Shown: positions 38,595 to 47,978, counted from the first letter of the stretch. The stretch: DNA of 64,000 bases from Sphingomonas sp. HDW15A (GCF_011301715.1 NZ_CP049870.1:2232001-2296000), one strand, 5' to 3'. Numbers and translations are program-made. The notes: generated by a model not told the origin, from the sequence alone.

Positions 38595-40193
38595 TCAGGT
38601 CACAAGGGCGCGAAGGGCGCTGATAGTATCCGCTTCGTGCGCCGGCTTGTCCTGCCGGATTCGGCTGATTCGGGGAAAGCGCATCGCCAGGCCGGACTTG
38701 TGACGCCGCGACTCATGGATTGAATCGAACGCCACCTCCAGGACCAAGCTCTTCTCGACCTCGCGCACTGGGCCGAAGCGGTTGAGCGTATTGTTCCGGA
38801 CAAAGCGGTCGAGCCCTTTCATCTCCTCGTCCGTGAACCCGAAATAGGCCTTGCCGACCGGAAGCAGTTCCCCATCCTCGGTCCAGCAGCCGAAGGTGTA
38901 ATCGCTATAGAAGCTCGACCGCTTTCCCGAGCCGCGTTGCGCGTACATCATCACGCAGTCGGCGGTCAGCGGATCCCGTTTCCACTTGTACCACAATCCT
39001 ACCTTGCGCCCGGCGACGTAGGGGCTGTCGCGGCGTTTCAGCATTATCCCTTCGATCCCCTCGTCGCGGCTTGCACCGCGAATTTCCTCGAGATGATCGA
39101 AGTCGCGCGCTTCGATCACCGCGCTGAGATCGAATCGATCCGGATCGAGCTGGGCGACGAAGGCTTCCAGCCGCTCGCGGCGCTCGCTCCATGGCAAGGC
39201 GCGCAAATCCTCCTCGCCGCGGAACAGCATGTCGTATAGCCGGACGAAGGCCGGATATTGCCCCTGTACCTTGGGGCTGACATTCTTCCGCCCTAGCCGT
39301 TGCTGAAGCGCGTTGAAGCTCGCCGCCGCCCCGCCGTGCTTGTCCGCGCCTTGCGCCTCGCCGCGCACCAGCAATTCGCCGTCGAGCACCGCTGGATGGG
39401 CGAAAGTTTCCGCTACGTCGGGAAAGCTTCCGGAGATGTCATCTCCAGTACGGCTGTACAATCTTGTGCTGCCCCCCGCGTGCACAAGCTGGATGCGGAT
39501 ACCGTCCCATTTCCACTCGGCCGCATAGTCGGCCAGGTCCAACTTGGTGTCTTCTAGCGGATGGGCGAGCATGAATGGCCGGAATACAGGCACGTCCCGC
39601 GAACTCGGCTGGTCGGCTCGCCCTTCGCCCCACTGGAACAATTCGAAATAGGGGGGCTTTAGTCCATGCCACACTTCTTCGACCGCTTCGACATCCAGTC
39701 CGAACGCATCCGCAAGACCCTGCTTTGCGAGGCGCGCGGATATGCCTACTCGCAAAGCGCCGGTCGCCAACTTGAGAAGTGCGAACCGCCCGGAAGAGTC
39801 AAGGTGGTCGAGCATGTCGGCCAATACGCGCGGAGCCTCGCTCTTGCTCGCCAGGCGCAGGCGGTCGATCGCATCCGAGATTCGCACGGTGCCGTCGTCG
39901 ATCTCGGTGCACTCATCAGCGCTGGTCGGCCACAACAAGGAGATGGTCTCGGCCATGTCGCCCACATAATCGCGGCTCATCCGCAGCAGGACTGGATCGA
40001 TTCGCTCCTCTGCGAGCGCCCGTACCGCCGCCGGCTTGACGTGCGGGATGTCGAGCGACCCCGTGAGCGCCGCGAGCGCAAGGCCACGGTCGGGATCGGG
40101 GGTCGAGCGCAGATATTCTCCGATCAGCTTCAGCTTGCTGTTGCGCGAGCGCGTATAGACGAGATCGTCGAGTAGCTGGCTGAAGGCGCGCAT
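38595..40193 (-). CDS. ATP-dependent DNA ligase (cisplatin-damage-response type)
   Basis: Seals nicks in DNA using ATP. 532 residues: N-terminal helical DNA-binding domain, then nucleotidyltransferase motif I EWKWDGIRIQL (K-x-DG, catalytic Lys near residue 230), DGELLVRG (III), EGIMLKR (IV), LWYKWKRD (V) and a C-terminal OB fold with FPRISRIRQDKPAHEAD. This family is usually encoded beside an exonuclease, a DEXH helicase and a metallophosphoesterase; none of them is in this window. The neighbours upstream and downstream are unrelated. Confidence 0.93.
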   Translation of the reverse strand: MRAFSQLLDDLVYTRSRNSKLKLIGEYLRSTPDPDRGLALAALTGSLDIPHVKPAAVRALAEERIDPVLLRMSRDYVGDMAETISLLWPTSADECTEIDDGTVRISDAIDRLRLASKSEAPRVLADMLDHLDSSGRFALLKLATGALRVGISARLAKQGLADAFGLDVEAVEEVWHGLKPPYFELFQWGEGRADQPSSRDVPVFRPFMLAHPLEDTKLDLADYAAEWKWDGIRIQLVHAGGSTRLYSRTGDDISGSFPDVAETFAHPAVLDGELLVRGEAQGADKHGGAAASFNALQQRLGRKNVSPKVQGQYPAFVRLYDMLFRGEEDLRALPWSERRERLEAFVAQLDPDRFDLSAVIEARDFDHLEEIRGASRDEGIEGIMLKRRDSPYVAGRKVGLWYKWKRDPLTADCVMMYAQRGSGKRSSFYSDYTFGCWTEDGELLPVGKAYFGFTDEEMKGLDRFVRNNTLNRFGPVREVEKSLVLEVAFDSIHESRRHKSGLAMRFPRISRIRQDKPAHEADTISALRALVT

Positions 40194-40225
40194 GGCGCCA
40201 GAATGCTTGAACGCGGGGTTGAGTT

Positions 40226-40543
40226 CTAGTGGAGCCTAACTGCCAGTGCGGCCAATATTGCCTCGCGGTCGTGCGCGGCCGAAGTAGGGCTGGCGAGAAG
40301 CGCCTCGTCCATATGCTCCAGGCAAGCGCGGATCGACTGGCGGTAGCCAGGCATCAGTGCATGGTGCGCGCCATAGTCGGCAAGCCCTTCAAGGGCGGCT
40401 AGGCCATGTTCCGCGGCCATGCCGCGGATCGCATCCATCTTCTTGCTGATGAGTCTGGGCGCCAGCCGGGGAATTCGCGCTTCCAGCTCGGCGATTCTCT
40501 CGCGGATCATGGTACGGGCAGTGCGAAGCGCGTCGTCTGTCAT
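40226..40543 (-). CDS. hypothetical protein
   Basis: About 105 residues from MTDDALRTARTMIRERIAE. Soluble, helical, with no recognised domain. The frame is open up to 40591 but ATG 40543 gives a typical start. Lies 32 bases upstream of the DNA ligase on the same strand and could be co-transcribed with it. Codon use matches the surroundings, so it is probably a real gene. Confidence 0.6.
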   Translation of the reverse strand: MTDDALRTARTMIRERIAELEARIPRLAPRLISKKMDAIRGMAAEHGLAALEGLADYGAHHALMPGYRQSIRACLEHMDEALLASPTSAAHDREAILAALAVRLH

Positions 40544-40614
40544 GGCTATAATCCTGTCGGCGCTGACACCATCCCGAAAAATGGTTAACAACGGACAAAG
40601 GACTGGGGCAGTGA

Positions 40615-41388
40615 ATGGCTATTCGCCGCTTTCGCGAACACGTGGCGCGTCAGGACTGGTTTGCGGTCCTGATCGACGTGGGAATCGTGGTGCTCGGCGT
40701 GTTCCTTGGCATCCAGGCGAGCAACTGGAACGAAGGGCGTAAGACCCGGGCGCTCGGCGCTGACTACCGCCAGCAAATCCTCAGCGACCTCGACAATAAC
40801 ATCACCGACCTCGCTTCCCGGCGCGTATATTACTCAGCCGTGCGAGACCGTAGCCTCGCTACGCTGGCTGCGATCGAAAGTTCGTCCGGTCCGCGGGACG
40901 ACGCGCGCCTGGTTCTCGACGCGTATCAGGCGTCCGAGGTGTTCAATCGCCAGACCGTCCGTGGGGCCTATGATGAAATGACCGCTAGCGGGCTGGGTCC
41001 CGACGTGGCTCAACTGCCTGTTAGGGCGAAGATGAACTCCTATTACGCGGCCGTACTGGCCGCCGACCGGACCTTCCTGGCGACGACCGACTATCGGGAT
41101 CGGGTCCGCCGCCTGATCCCCAGCGCGGTCCAGCAATACATACGGAGCAATTGCGGCGATCGCATTCGCCAGCATCAGAACGGGCTGCGCACAGCAACGC
41201 TCCGGCGCGGCTGCCCGATGTCCCTTCCTCCCGCATCGGTCCGGGAGGCTGCCGCGCGTCTCCGATCAGACGCCAACCTAGAGGGGGACCTCAATCGGCA
41301 CATTGCGGATCTCGAACAGAAGATATTGCTGTTCAACGGTATCGGGCGGCTGGCGTCCGACCTCCGCCAGAGCCTGGCTGCCGCCTGA
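40615..41388 (+). CDS. membrane-anchored DUF6090-like protein
   Basis: 257 residues: short N-terminus, one transmembrane helix (residues about 18-38, [26 protein letters not shown]), then a coiled/helical region ([32 protein letters not shown]) and a soluble domain. The [17 protein letters not shown] pattern is the hallmark of this uncharacterised family. Layout paralogous to the protein at 3276-4004. Followed by a clear terminator. Confidence 0.7.
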   Translation: MAIRRFREHVARQDWFAVLIDVGIVVLGVFLGIQASNWNEGRKTRALGADYRQQILSDLDNNITDLASRRVYYSAVRDRSLATLAAIESSSGPRDDARLVLDAYQASEVFNRQTVRGAYDEMTASGLGPDVAQLPVRAKMNSYYAAVLAADRTFLATTDYRDRVRRLIPSAVQQYIRSNCGDRIRQHQNGLRTATLRRGCPMSLPPASVREAAARLRSDANLEGDLNRHIADLEQKILLFNGIGRLASDLRQSLAAA

Positions 41389-41445
41389 CCGAACCGCCGA
41401 ACGGCTTGACAGAATCGCCCGGCGTCGCCATTGGGGCGCGGTTCG

Positions 41446-41475
41446 GGCGGCGTCTTGCGCCGCCTTCATATTTTC
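41446..41475 (+). terminator. intrinsic terminator-like hairpin before rpmG
   Basis: Perfect stem GGCGGCG-TCTTG-CGCCGCC (41446-41464) followed by a T-rich stretch TTCATATTTTC. It lies 58 bases after the DUF6090-like gene and about 31 before the rpmG ATG, so it may end the first transcript or act as an attenuator in the rpmG leader. Confidence 0.6.
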
Positions 41476-41495
41476 AAACCACTGGGATTCTCGCG

Positions 41496-41663
41496 ATGGC
41501 CAAGCCGGCAACCGTCAAGATCAAGCTCGTCAGCACTGCCGACACAGGCTTCTTCTATGTGACCAAGAAGAATCCGCGCAATCAGACCGAGAAAATGTCG
41601 TTTCGCAAGTACGATCCGGTGGCGCGCAAGCACGTCGAGTTCAAGGAAGCGAAGATCAAGTAA
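41496..41663 (+). CDS. rpmG: 50S ribosomal protein L33
   Basis: 55-residue ribosomal protein, [29 protein letters not shown]...[23 protein letters not shown], a full match to the cysteine-free L33 form used when zinc is not bound. The open frame runs far upstream, but the ATG at 41496 is the family start. Followed by a strong terminator at 41707. Confidence 0.96.
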   Translation: MAKPATVKIKLVSTADTGFFYVTKKNPRNQTEKMSFRKYDPVARKHVEFKEAKIK

Positions 41664-41671
41664 CCCGCTGG

Positions 41672-42130
41672 TTACTCCGGGCTTGCGTCTGGATTGCTTT
41701 CTTCACAGGCGGCTCCGGTTTGGGGGCCGCCTTTCTCGTTTGAGCCGATCGGCCCGTCATCGAGCAATTGATCGACAGTCTCTGCAAAGCGCATGACCGA
41801 GATCGGCTTGGAAACATAGGCCTGCGCTCCGGCCGCTCGGATACGTTCGTCGTCGCCAACCCCGGAATAAGCAGTGACGGCCATAATCGGCACGGTTGCA
41901 AGATCCTCGTCGCCGCGGATCAATTCCATCAGCTCCAGTCCGGAAACATAGGGCAGCTGGATATCTGTGATGACGAGATCGGGTTTAAAGGCGCGGGCAG
42001 TTTCCAACGCCTCGCGGCTGTCGGTCACCGCTTCCGGCTCATGTCCATGGGCCGCCAGCAAGTCGCAGAACAGCTTGATGTTCAGCGCATTGTCTTCGAC
42101 AACCAAAATCTTCGCCACGGACTTCCCCAC
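41672..42130 (-). CDS. divK: DivK-like single-domain response regulator
   Basis: Receiver-domain protein controlling cell-cycle polarity via DivJ/PleC in Caulobacter-type bacteria. Residues 7-125 form the receiver: acidic pair VVEDN, phospho-acceptor Asp in ITDIQLP (near residue 57), Thr in AVTAYSG and Lys in VSKPIS. The family normally ends near residue 125; here about 27 more residues (polar, EKGGPQTG...) follow, and this tail is encoded across the convergent rpmG terminator. No pleD next to it. Confidence 0.9.
   Translation of the reverse strand: MGKSVAKILVVEDNALNIKLFCDLLAAHGHEPEAVTDSREALETARAFKPDLVITDIQLPYVSGLELMELIRGDEDLATVPIMAVTAYSGVGDDERIRAAGAQAYVSKPISVMRFAETVDQLLDDGPIGSNEKGGPQTGAACEESNPDASPE
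41707..41741 (+). terminator. intrinsic terminator of rpmG
   Basis: AGGCGGC (41707-41713) pairs with GCCGCCT (41726-41732), extended by U·G and two C-G pairs around a GGTTTG loop, then TTTCTCGTTT. Lies 43 bases after rpmG. The same DNA encodes the C-terminal tail of DivK on the other strand. Confidence 0.75.
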
Positions 42131-42153
42131 TCTATGAGGCTCGAAACTACGCG

Positions 42154-42419
42154 ATGAGTCGCGAACTTCCTAGCGATTGCGAGGCATTGGGCCTTACCAT
42201 CCTCGCAGCGACCTTTTCCGACGAACGGCGGGCCGAACGGTTCCTTGCGCTCACCGGCCTGTCCCGGATGAGATTCGCAGTCGGCTCGACGACCGCGCGT
42301 TGCTCGCGGCCTGCATCGACTTTCTTGAAGCGCACGAGCCCGACCTCATATCTGTCGCCGGGGTCATTGGCCTCGATCCCGCCGCCCTCGTCGCCGTCCG
42401 CTCGGAGCTAGAATCGTGA
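42154..42419 (+). CDS. DUF3572 family protein (frame broken near 42264)
   Basis: Small alphaproteobacterial protein of unknown function. The first frame gives MSRELPSDCEALGLTILAATFSDERRAERFLALTGLS; the rest, DEIRSRLDD...ACIDFLEAHEPDLISVAGVIGL, lies in another frame. Adding one C to CCC at 42263-42265 joins them as GLSPDEIRSRL, about 88 residues with the FLEAHEPDL signature of DUF3572. Its TGA overlaps the GTG of the HAD gene. Confidence 0.8.
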
Positions 42420-43027
42420 GCCGCCCGCTTCTCATCACCGACTGCGACGAGGTGCTGTTGCACATGGTCACCCACTTTCGCGACTGGCTCGGCGAGGCGC
42501 ACGACGTCGACTTCGCGTTCGAGACCGGTCAATTCGCGGAGGCGTTAACCGACCGCCGGTCCGGCGATGCGCTCGGTGCTGACCGGGTGTGGCCCTTGCT
42601 CGACGGCTTCTTCACGGAGGAGATGCACCGCCAGACGCTGGTGCCCGGCGCACTGGAGGCCCTCGGGCGGATTGGGGAAGTCGCGGACATCGTCATCCTC
42701 ACCAACCTAGGCGATCATGCCCACCCCTGGCGCGTGGATCAGCTCGCCAGCCACGGGATCCGCCATCAAGTAGTCTGCAATCAGGGAGGAAAGGGCGTTC
42801 CGGCACGGGCAATCGTCGAGCGGCACAATGCCAGCCGCGCCGTGTTCGTCGACGATCTTCCGGTCCACCATGCCTCGGTCGCCAAGCACGCTCCCGAGGT
42901 ATTCCGATTGCACATGGTCGCGGAGCCGAAACTCGCTCCGGTCGTTCCGCCCGCCGAGCACGCGCATGCGCGGATCGACGACTGGCCGACCGCATGCGAC
43001 TGGATCATTGAAAGGCTCATTCCATGA
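42416..43027 (+). CDS. HAD superfamily hydrolase
   Basis: Phosphatase-like protein of 203 residues. HAD motif I is DCDEVLL near residue 9 (Asp nucleophile; TDCDEV instead of the usual DxDGT), motif II TNLGD (near 94), motif III Lys in NQGGKG (near 124) and motif IV VFVDDLP (near 140). Starts with GTG overlapping the previous stop and itself overlaps the SDR gene by ATGA, so the three genes are translationally coupled. Confidence 0.88.
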   Translation: MSRPLLITDCDEVLLHMVTHFRDWLGEAHDVDFAFETGQFAEALTDRRSGDALGADRVWPLLDGFFTEEMHRQTLVPGALEALGRIGEVADIVILTNLGDHAHPWRVDQLASHGIRHQVVCNQGGKGVPARAIVERHNASRAVFVDDLPVHHASVAKHAPEVFRLHMVAEPKLAPVVPPAEHAHARIDDWPTACDWIIERLIP

Positions 43028-43773
43028 AGACCGCATTCATCACCGGCGCCACTGCCGGTATCGGCGCAGCAGCAGCTCGCAAATTCATCGCCGAGGGTTG
43101 GCAGGTCGTGGGCACTGGCCGGCGGAGTGAGCGTCTCGGCGAATTGAAGGACGAGCTTGGCGATCGTTTCCTCGGAATCGTTTCGGACATGCGCGACGTC
43201 GACGACCTTCAGCGGGTCGTCGGAGAGCTTCCCGAATGCTTTCAGGGCATCGACCTGCTGCTTAACAATGCCGGGCTCGCTCCGCCGATGAATGACTTGC
43301 AGGATGCCGATCAGGCGCCGCTCAGCAATGTCATCGACACGAATGTCCAAGGTTTAGTCGCGCTGACCCGCGCGCTGCTGCCGCGCCTGATCGAGCGCAA
43401 GGGCGCGGTGATCAACTTGTCGTCAGTGGCCGCGACCTACCCCTATCGCGGCGGCGCAATCTATGCCGGCACCAAGGCGTTTGTCCGCCAATTCAGCCTC
43501 GGCCTTCGCTGCGACCTCCAGGGCACCGGCGTTCGCGTGACCTCGATCGAACCAGGGATGGTCGAGACCGAATTCACGCTGGTCCGTACGGGCGGCAACC
43601 AGGCGGCGTCGGACGCGCTCTACGCCAACATGAACCCGATGACCGCCGAGGACATTGCGAGCACCATATGGTGGGTGGCGAGCCTGCCGCCGCACCTCAA
43701 CATCAATGCGCTGGAGCTGATGCCGGTGAGCCAGAGTTGGGCGGGCTTCGCGGTCAGCCGAAGCGAGGGTTGA
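43024..43773 (+). CDS. short-chain dehydrogenase/reductase (YdfG-like)
   Basis: NAD(P)-dependent oxidoreductase, 249 residues. Cofactor motif TGATAGIGAA at residues 8-17, structural NNAGLA near 86, and the catalytic set with S in INLSSVAATYP and Y-x3-K in YAGTKAF. The GTGRRSERL segment suits NADP. Closest in pattern to YdfG/serine 3-dehydrogenase (3-hydroxy acid oxidation). Coupled to the HAD gene by ATGA. Confidence 0.92.
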   Translation: MKTAFITGATAGIGAAAARKFIAEGWQVVGTGRRSERLGELKDELGDRFLGIVSDMRDVDDLQRVVGELPECFQGIDLLLNNAGLAPPMNDLQDADQAPLSNVIDTNVQGLVALTRALLPRLIERKGAVINLSSVAATYPYRGGAIYAGTKAFVRQFSLGLRCDLQGTGVRVTSIEPGMVETEFTLVRTGGNQAASDALYANMNPMTAEDIASTIWWVASLPPHLNINALELMPVSQSWAGFAVSRSEG

Positions 43774-43804
43774 TTTCCGACAATTTGGAGACCAATCGCC
43801 AGCC

Positions 43805-44266
43805 ATGAGCATCGACCAGAAACTTGCCGATCTCGGCATCGCCCTTCCCGAAGCAGCGGCCCCGGTCGCGTCCTACGTTCCAGCGGTGGAGGCTAATGGT
43901 CTGCTGCACATCAGCGGCCAGATCAGCTTCGCCGAGGACGGCAGCCTGATCACCGGGCGGCTCGGCGAAAATGTCAGCCTGGAGGAAGGTCAGGCGGCCG
44001 CGCGCCGCTGCGGCATCATGCTTCTTGCGCAGATGAAGCGCGCGCTCGGATCGCTCGACCGGGTGGAGCAGGTCGTGAAGCTTGGCGTTTTCGTCAATTC
44101 CGCTGCCGACTTCACCGACCAGCCCAAGGTCGCCAACGGCGCTTCGGAACTGATGCAGGAAGTTTTCGGCGAGGCTGGACGGCATGCGCGCAGCGCGGTC
44201 GGCGTTCCGGTGCTTCCGCTCGGAGTGGCGGTCGAGGTGGATGCGATCGTCAAGATCCGCGCCTGA
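43805..44266 (+). CDS. RidA family (YjgF/endoribonuclease L-PSP) protein
   Basis: Deaminase-type protein that removes reactive enamine/imine intermediates. 153 residues, of the longer RidA subgroup (MSIDQKLADLGIALPEAAAPVASYVPAVEANGLLHISGQ...). It has the conserved GQIS, KLGVFVNSAADF and the C-terminal RSAVGVPVLPLGVAVEVDAI with the key Arg and Glu. Follows the SDR gene by 31 bases; likely the same transcript. Confidence 0.9.
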   Translation: MSIDQKLADLGIALPEAAAPVASYVPAVEANGLLHISGQISFAEDGSLITGRLGENVSLEEGQAAARRCGIMLLAQMKRALGSLDRVEQVVKLGVFVNSAADFTDQPKVANGASELMQEVFGEAGRHARSAVGVPVLPLGVAVEVDAIVKIRA

Positions 44267-44285
44267 CCCGCTGGATCCGGGACCA

Positions 44286-44954
44286 ATGGGGTTCGCCCAT
44301 CGCGGGCTCCACGGCACCGGCCTTCCAGAAAACAGCTTGGCCGCCTTCGAGGCAGCCCTTGCCGTTGGCGCGGGCATAGAATGCGACCTCCGGCTGACCG
44401 CCGACGGCATTCCCATCATCTTTCACGACCGCGATACGGGCCGGCTTTGCGGCAAGACACGAGTCTGTTCGGAAGCGCACTGGGCCGACCTCGCCGGCCT
44501 GCGGCTGTCCGGCACAGATCATCGCATTCCTTCGCTTGCCGAGCTGCTGGCTCTTGTCGCGGGACGGGTCCCGTTGTTGCTTGAACTGAAGGACGAGCGC
44601 AATTCCGCGCGCTTCTCTGCGGCGGTCGCAGCCGAACTTCGGAAATATGAAGGACCGGCAGGCGTGATGAGCTTCGCCGCCGGCGTCGGCCGCTGGCTTG
44701 CCGAACGGGCCCCGAATGTCCGGCGCGGTCTGGTCCTGTCGGGCCGGGATTCGACGCTGCGGCGTTGGCACAAGATGCGCCGCTCTGATCCGCAATTTCT
44801 CGCCGTGAAGGTGACTGAGTTGGGGGAGGCGTGGCTCCACAGCGCGCGCGAACGAATGGCGGTTTACAGCTGGACCGTTCGCAGTGCGGCAGAGCGCAAG
44901 ACAGCGACGGTTCACGCCGACGCCTGTATCTGGGAAGCCGATGGCCGACCGTGA
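44286..44954 (+). CDS. glycerophosphodiester phosphodiesterase
   Basis: Cleaves glycerophosphodiesters to glycerol 3-phosphate and an alcohol. About 222 residues from MGFAHRGLHGTGLPENSLAAF. Catalytic signatures HRG (near residue 5), ENS, the E-C-D metal ligands in GIECDLRLTADG and the general acid in FHDRDTGRLCG are present. Its 3' end overlaps the FemAB-like gene by 14 bases. The frame is open upstream into the RidA gene but homology begins at HRG. Confidence 0.88.
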   Translation: MGFAHRGLHGTGLPENSLAAFEAALAVGAGIECDLRLTADGIPIIFHDRDTGRLCGKTRVCSEAHWADLAGLRLSGTDHRIPSLAELLALVAGRVPLLLELKDERNSARFSAAVAAELRKYEGPAGVMSFAAGVGRWLAERAPNVRRGLVLSGRDSTLRRWHKMRRSDPQFLAVKVTELGEAWLHSARERMAVYSWTVRSAAERKTATVHADACIWEADGRP

Positions 44955-46073
44955 GCAGGAGCTGACGGCGCGGATGGCGCCGGGAATTTCCTCCGTCGAT
45001 CCCGCCTTGTGGGATGGGCTCGCCGGGGCGGACCCACTGATCGGCCATGCCTTCCTGGCCCTTCTCGAGACGTCGGGCAGTGTCGGAAAGGGCACGGGCT
45101 GGACTCCGATACCAATTCTCGCTGAGCGCGGCACGTCGCTGGTCGGGGTCGCGCCAGCCTATCTCAAGACTCACAGTCAGGGCGAATATGTATTCGATCA
45201 TGGCTGGGCTGAGGCGTGGCAAAGGGCCGGCGGGGTTTATTATCCCAAGCTTCAGGTCGCGGTCCCGTTCACTCCCTGTCCGGGCCGACGGCTGCTTGGG
45301 GAGGCCGCCTCCGCTCTCGCCACACTCGAGGCGGTGACCCTCCAGAATGGCCTTTCGTCGGCGCATGTCACCTTCTGCCTCGAGGACGAAACCGCGATCG
45401 CCGAGTCGCGCGGCTGGCTGGTCCGCACCGGCTTGCAATATCATTGGATGAATCGCGGCTACGCTAGTTTCGACGATTTTCTCGGCGCGCTGTCCAGCCG
45501 GAAGCGAAAGGCGATCCGGAAGGAACGAGCCGCCGCGCGCCATGGCTTGGCGGTCGTCGCGCTTCGCGGGCCTGAAATCCTGCCCAGCATTGGGACGCGA
45601 TGTGGGGCTTCTACCAGGACACGGGCAGCCGCAAATGGGGCCGTCCTTATCTGACGCGCGAATGGTTCGACGGCGCCGGAGATGTGCTTGGCGATCGCGC
45701 GCTGATGTTCCTCGCCCTGCTGGATGGCGAGCCCATCGCCGGGGCCCTCAACATCGTCGGCGAGCAGACGCTCTACGGCCGCTATTGGGGCTGCACGGAA
45801 GAGGTGCCCTTCCTGCATTTCGAACTGAGCTTTTATCGAGCCATCGAATGGGCGATCGAAAACGGTATCGAGTCGATCCAGGCGGGAGCGCAGGGCGAGC
45901 ACAAGCTGAATCGCGGCTATGAGCCGGTCCTCACCCGCTCGGTCCACTTCATTCCGGATCAAGGGTTCCGGTCGGCAATCGCCGACTTTCTGGTACGCGA
46001 GCGCGAGGCGCTAGACGGTGAAATGACGTGGTGCCGCGAAGCCCTGCCCTATCGCTCCGTCACCTCGTCGTAG
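44941..46073 (+). CDS. GNAT/FemAB-like acyltransferase, COG3146 (frame broken near 45584)
   Basis: Member of the COG3146/PF04339 family with two GNAT-like halves, function uncertain (peptidoglycan- or lipid-related acyl/aminoacyl transfer has been proposed). The first frame gives MADREQELTARMAPG to FDDFLGALSSRKRKAIRKER, the second MWGFYQDTGSRKWGRPYLTREWF to VREREALDGE. Adding one C to CCC at 45583-45585 gives EILPQHWDAMWGFYQDT, joining them into about 377 residues. Convergent with iaaA, overlapping it by 25 bases. Confidence 0.82.
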
Positions 46074-46972
46074 ACAGCGACGTGCCGCTCGCCATTGCCG
46101 CTCGCCATTGCCCGATACATTCCGGGTGTGGTGAAGCCCCACGCCGCTTCGCCCGATGGCGCAACCGCGATCAAGCCGCCGGTACCTCCGAGCGCTCCGA
46201 CATCGGCGAGCACAGCGTCGAGCGCCGCTTGTAACGATTCGCCCGAAAGCAACATGCGCATCGCCAGCTGGTGCCCGCCGACGGCGCGAATGAAGGCCTC
46301 GCCAAGGCCGGTCGCGCTCACGGCGCAAGCGCGGTCGTCGGCGTAAGTCCCGGCACCGATCAGCGGCGAATCGCCGACGCGGCCCCACCTCTTGGCTGTC
46401 AGTCCACCGGTCGAGGTTGCTGCCGCGACATGGCCTTGGCTATCGGCAGCGACTGCGCCGATCGTCCCATACTTGATGTCGGCGTCGAAGTTGCCGCCCG
46501 CGGCCAACACCTTGTCGAGCTGGGCCTTGCGCTCGGGCGTGATGAAATAGTCGTTGTCGACCTGCTCCAGCCCCTGCTCGCGGGCAAAGACGTCAGCCTG
46601 ATCGTACGTTAGCAATATGTGGGGACTACGCTCCATCGCCGCCCGTGCCGCCCGGATCGGCGAGCGGGTCGTGCGAAGTCCGGCGACCGCGCCGGCGTTT
46701 CGGTCCCGTCCATCCATGATGGCAGCGTCGAGCTCGACGTGACCGTCGGCGGTCAGCACGCTTCCACGCCCGGCATTGAAACATGGGTCGTCTTCCAGCA
46801 CGCGCGCCGCAGCCTCGACCGCATCGATCGCCGAGCCGCCTTCCGCAAGGATCGCTCGCCCGGCATCGAGCGCGTTATCGAGACCGGCGCGCGAACGTTC
46901 CTCGACTTCGGGGGAAAGATTGGCCGGGCGCATCGCGCCGCAGCCGCCGTGAATCACGAGGGTCCAGCTCAT
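46049..46972 (-). CDS. iaaA: isoaspartyl peptidase / plant-type L-asparaginase
   Basis: Ntn-hydrolase that cleaves isoaspartyl dipeptides and asparagine; self-cleaves into two subunits. About 307 residues from MSWTLVIHGGCGAM. The autocleavage/catalytic Thr lies in KYGTIGAVAAD (near residue 170), followed by STGGLTAKRWGRVGDSPLIGAGTYAD, the substrate-binding segment. The frame is open to 47044 but the ATG at 46972 fits the family. Convergent overlap with the preceding gene. Confidence 0.93.
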   Translation of the reverse strand: MSWTLVIHGGCGAMRPANLSPEVEERSRAGLDNALDAGRAILAEGGSAIDAVEAAARVLEDDPCFNAGRGSVLTADGHVELDAAIMDGRDRNAGAVAGLRTTRSPIRAARAAMERSPHILLTYDQADVFAREQGLEQVDNDYFITPERKAQLDKVLAAGGNFDADIKYGTIGAVAADSQGHVAAATSTGGLTAKRWGRVGDSPLIGAGTYADDRACAVSATGLGEAFIRAVGGHQLAMRMLLSGESLQAALDAVLADVGALGGTGGLIAVAPSGEAAWGFTTPGMYRAMASGNGERHVAVYDEVTER

Positions 46973-47062
46973 CCTCGGGCCTAGCGCGGCTTGCACGCCG
47001 ATACCAGTTGACTCCGCTATCGGACGATATAAACATGATATCACTTAAAGAGGGGAGAAAAC

Positions 47063-47962
47063 ATGGTCGACTCGATCATTGCGCTGACGTCCAACCGGGA
47101 GAGGCCCGCTTCGACGTCCAATGGTTATCTCTGGCTGCTGGTAATGCTGCTGTCGCTTGCGGTCTTCGCTTGGGGCTTCAGGCAAGTGATCGCCGACCGG
47201 CCCGACACCTTATCGATCTGGGCAATGATCGCCGGGATCGTGGTGTTCGTTTTCGTGTCGTGCGGTTTCTACATGCTCCAGCCCAACCAGGCGGCGGCAA
47301 TCACCCTGTTCGGCGATTATAAGGGGACAGATCGCACCACCGGCCTTCGCTGGGTGCTTCCGTGGCTGATGCGCAAGAAGGTGTCGGTCCGTGCCCACAA
47401 CTTCATTTCGGACAAGATCAAGGTCAACGACCTGCGCGGCAATCCGATAGAGATGGCGGCGCAGATCGTCTGGCGCGTAGTCGACACGGCCCAGGCCCTG
47501 TTCGATGTCGATGACTACAAGGAATTTGTCCGGGTCCAGGTCGAGGCCGCGATCCGAACCATCGGCGCCCGCTATCCCTATGACGATTTCGATCACAAGG
47601 ACGTCACCTTGCGCGGCCATGTCGACGAGGTGGGGGTCGAACTTCTGAAGGAGCTTCGCGCCCGGCTGTCGGTCGCCGGAATCACCATCGACGAGTGCGG
47701 CTTCACCCACCTCGCCTATGCGCAGGAAATCGCCGGAGCGATGCTCCGCCGGCAGCAGGCGCAGGCGGTCGTTGCAGCCCGCCAGACCCTGGTCGAAGGC
47801 GCTGTTGGAATGGTGGAAATGGCGCTCGAGCAATTGTCGGAGAAGAACGTCGTCCATCTCGACGACGAGCGGCGAGCAGCGATGGTCTCGAACCTGATGG
47901 TCGTGCTGTGCGGTGAGCGGGACACGCAGCCAGTGGTCAACGCTGGCTCGCTCTACCAATAA
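47063..47962 (+). CDS. SPFH (stomatin/prohibitin-like, band 7) membrane protein
   Basis: 299 residues: two N-terminal transmembrane helices (about 22-42 and 52-70), then an SPFH domain (residues ~80-250; GLRWVLPWLMRKKVSVRAHNF, GNPIEMAAQIVWRVVD, VRVQVEAAIRTIGARYPYDDF). A late helical region holds AQEIAGAMLRRQQAQAVVAARQTLVEGAVGM. Forms oligomeric membrane microdomain cages in relatives. Strong AGGGGAG ribosome-binding site; TTGACT (47008) and TATAAA (47028) occur upstream with an untypical spacing. Leads a four-gene cassette. Confidence 0.92.
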   Translation: MVDSIIALTSNRERPASTSNGYLWLLVMLLSLAVFAWGFRQVIADRPDTLSIWAMIAGIVVFVFVSCGFYMLQPNQAAAITLFGDYKGTDRTTGLRWVLPWLMRKKVSVRAHNFISDKIKVNDLRGNPIEMAAQIVWRVVDTAQALFDVDDYKEFVRVQVEAAIRTIGARYPYDDFDHKDVTLRGHVDEVGVELLKELRARLSVAGITIDECGFTHLAYAQEIAGAMLRRQQAQAVVAARQTLVEGAVGMVEMALEQLSEKNVVHLDDERRAAMVSNLMVVLCGERDTQPVVNAGSLYQ

Positions 47963-47978
47963 TTGGAGGGAGCGGGCC

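Noticed and set aside
41406..41434. TTGACA as promoter for rpmG
   Set aside because: No AT-rich -10 at the right distance, and a terminator hairpin lies between it and the gene.
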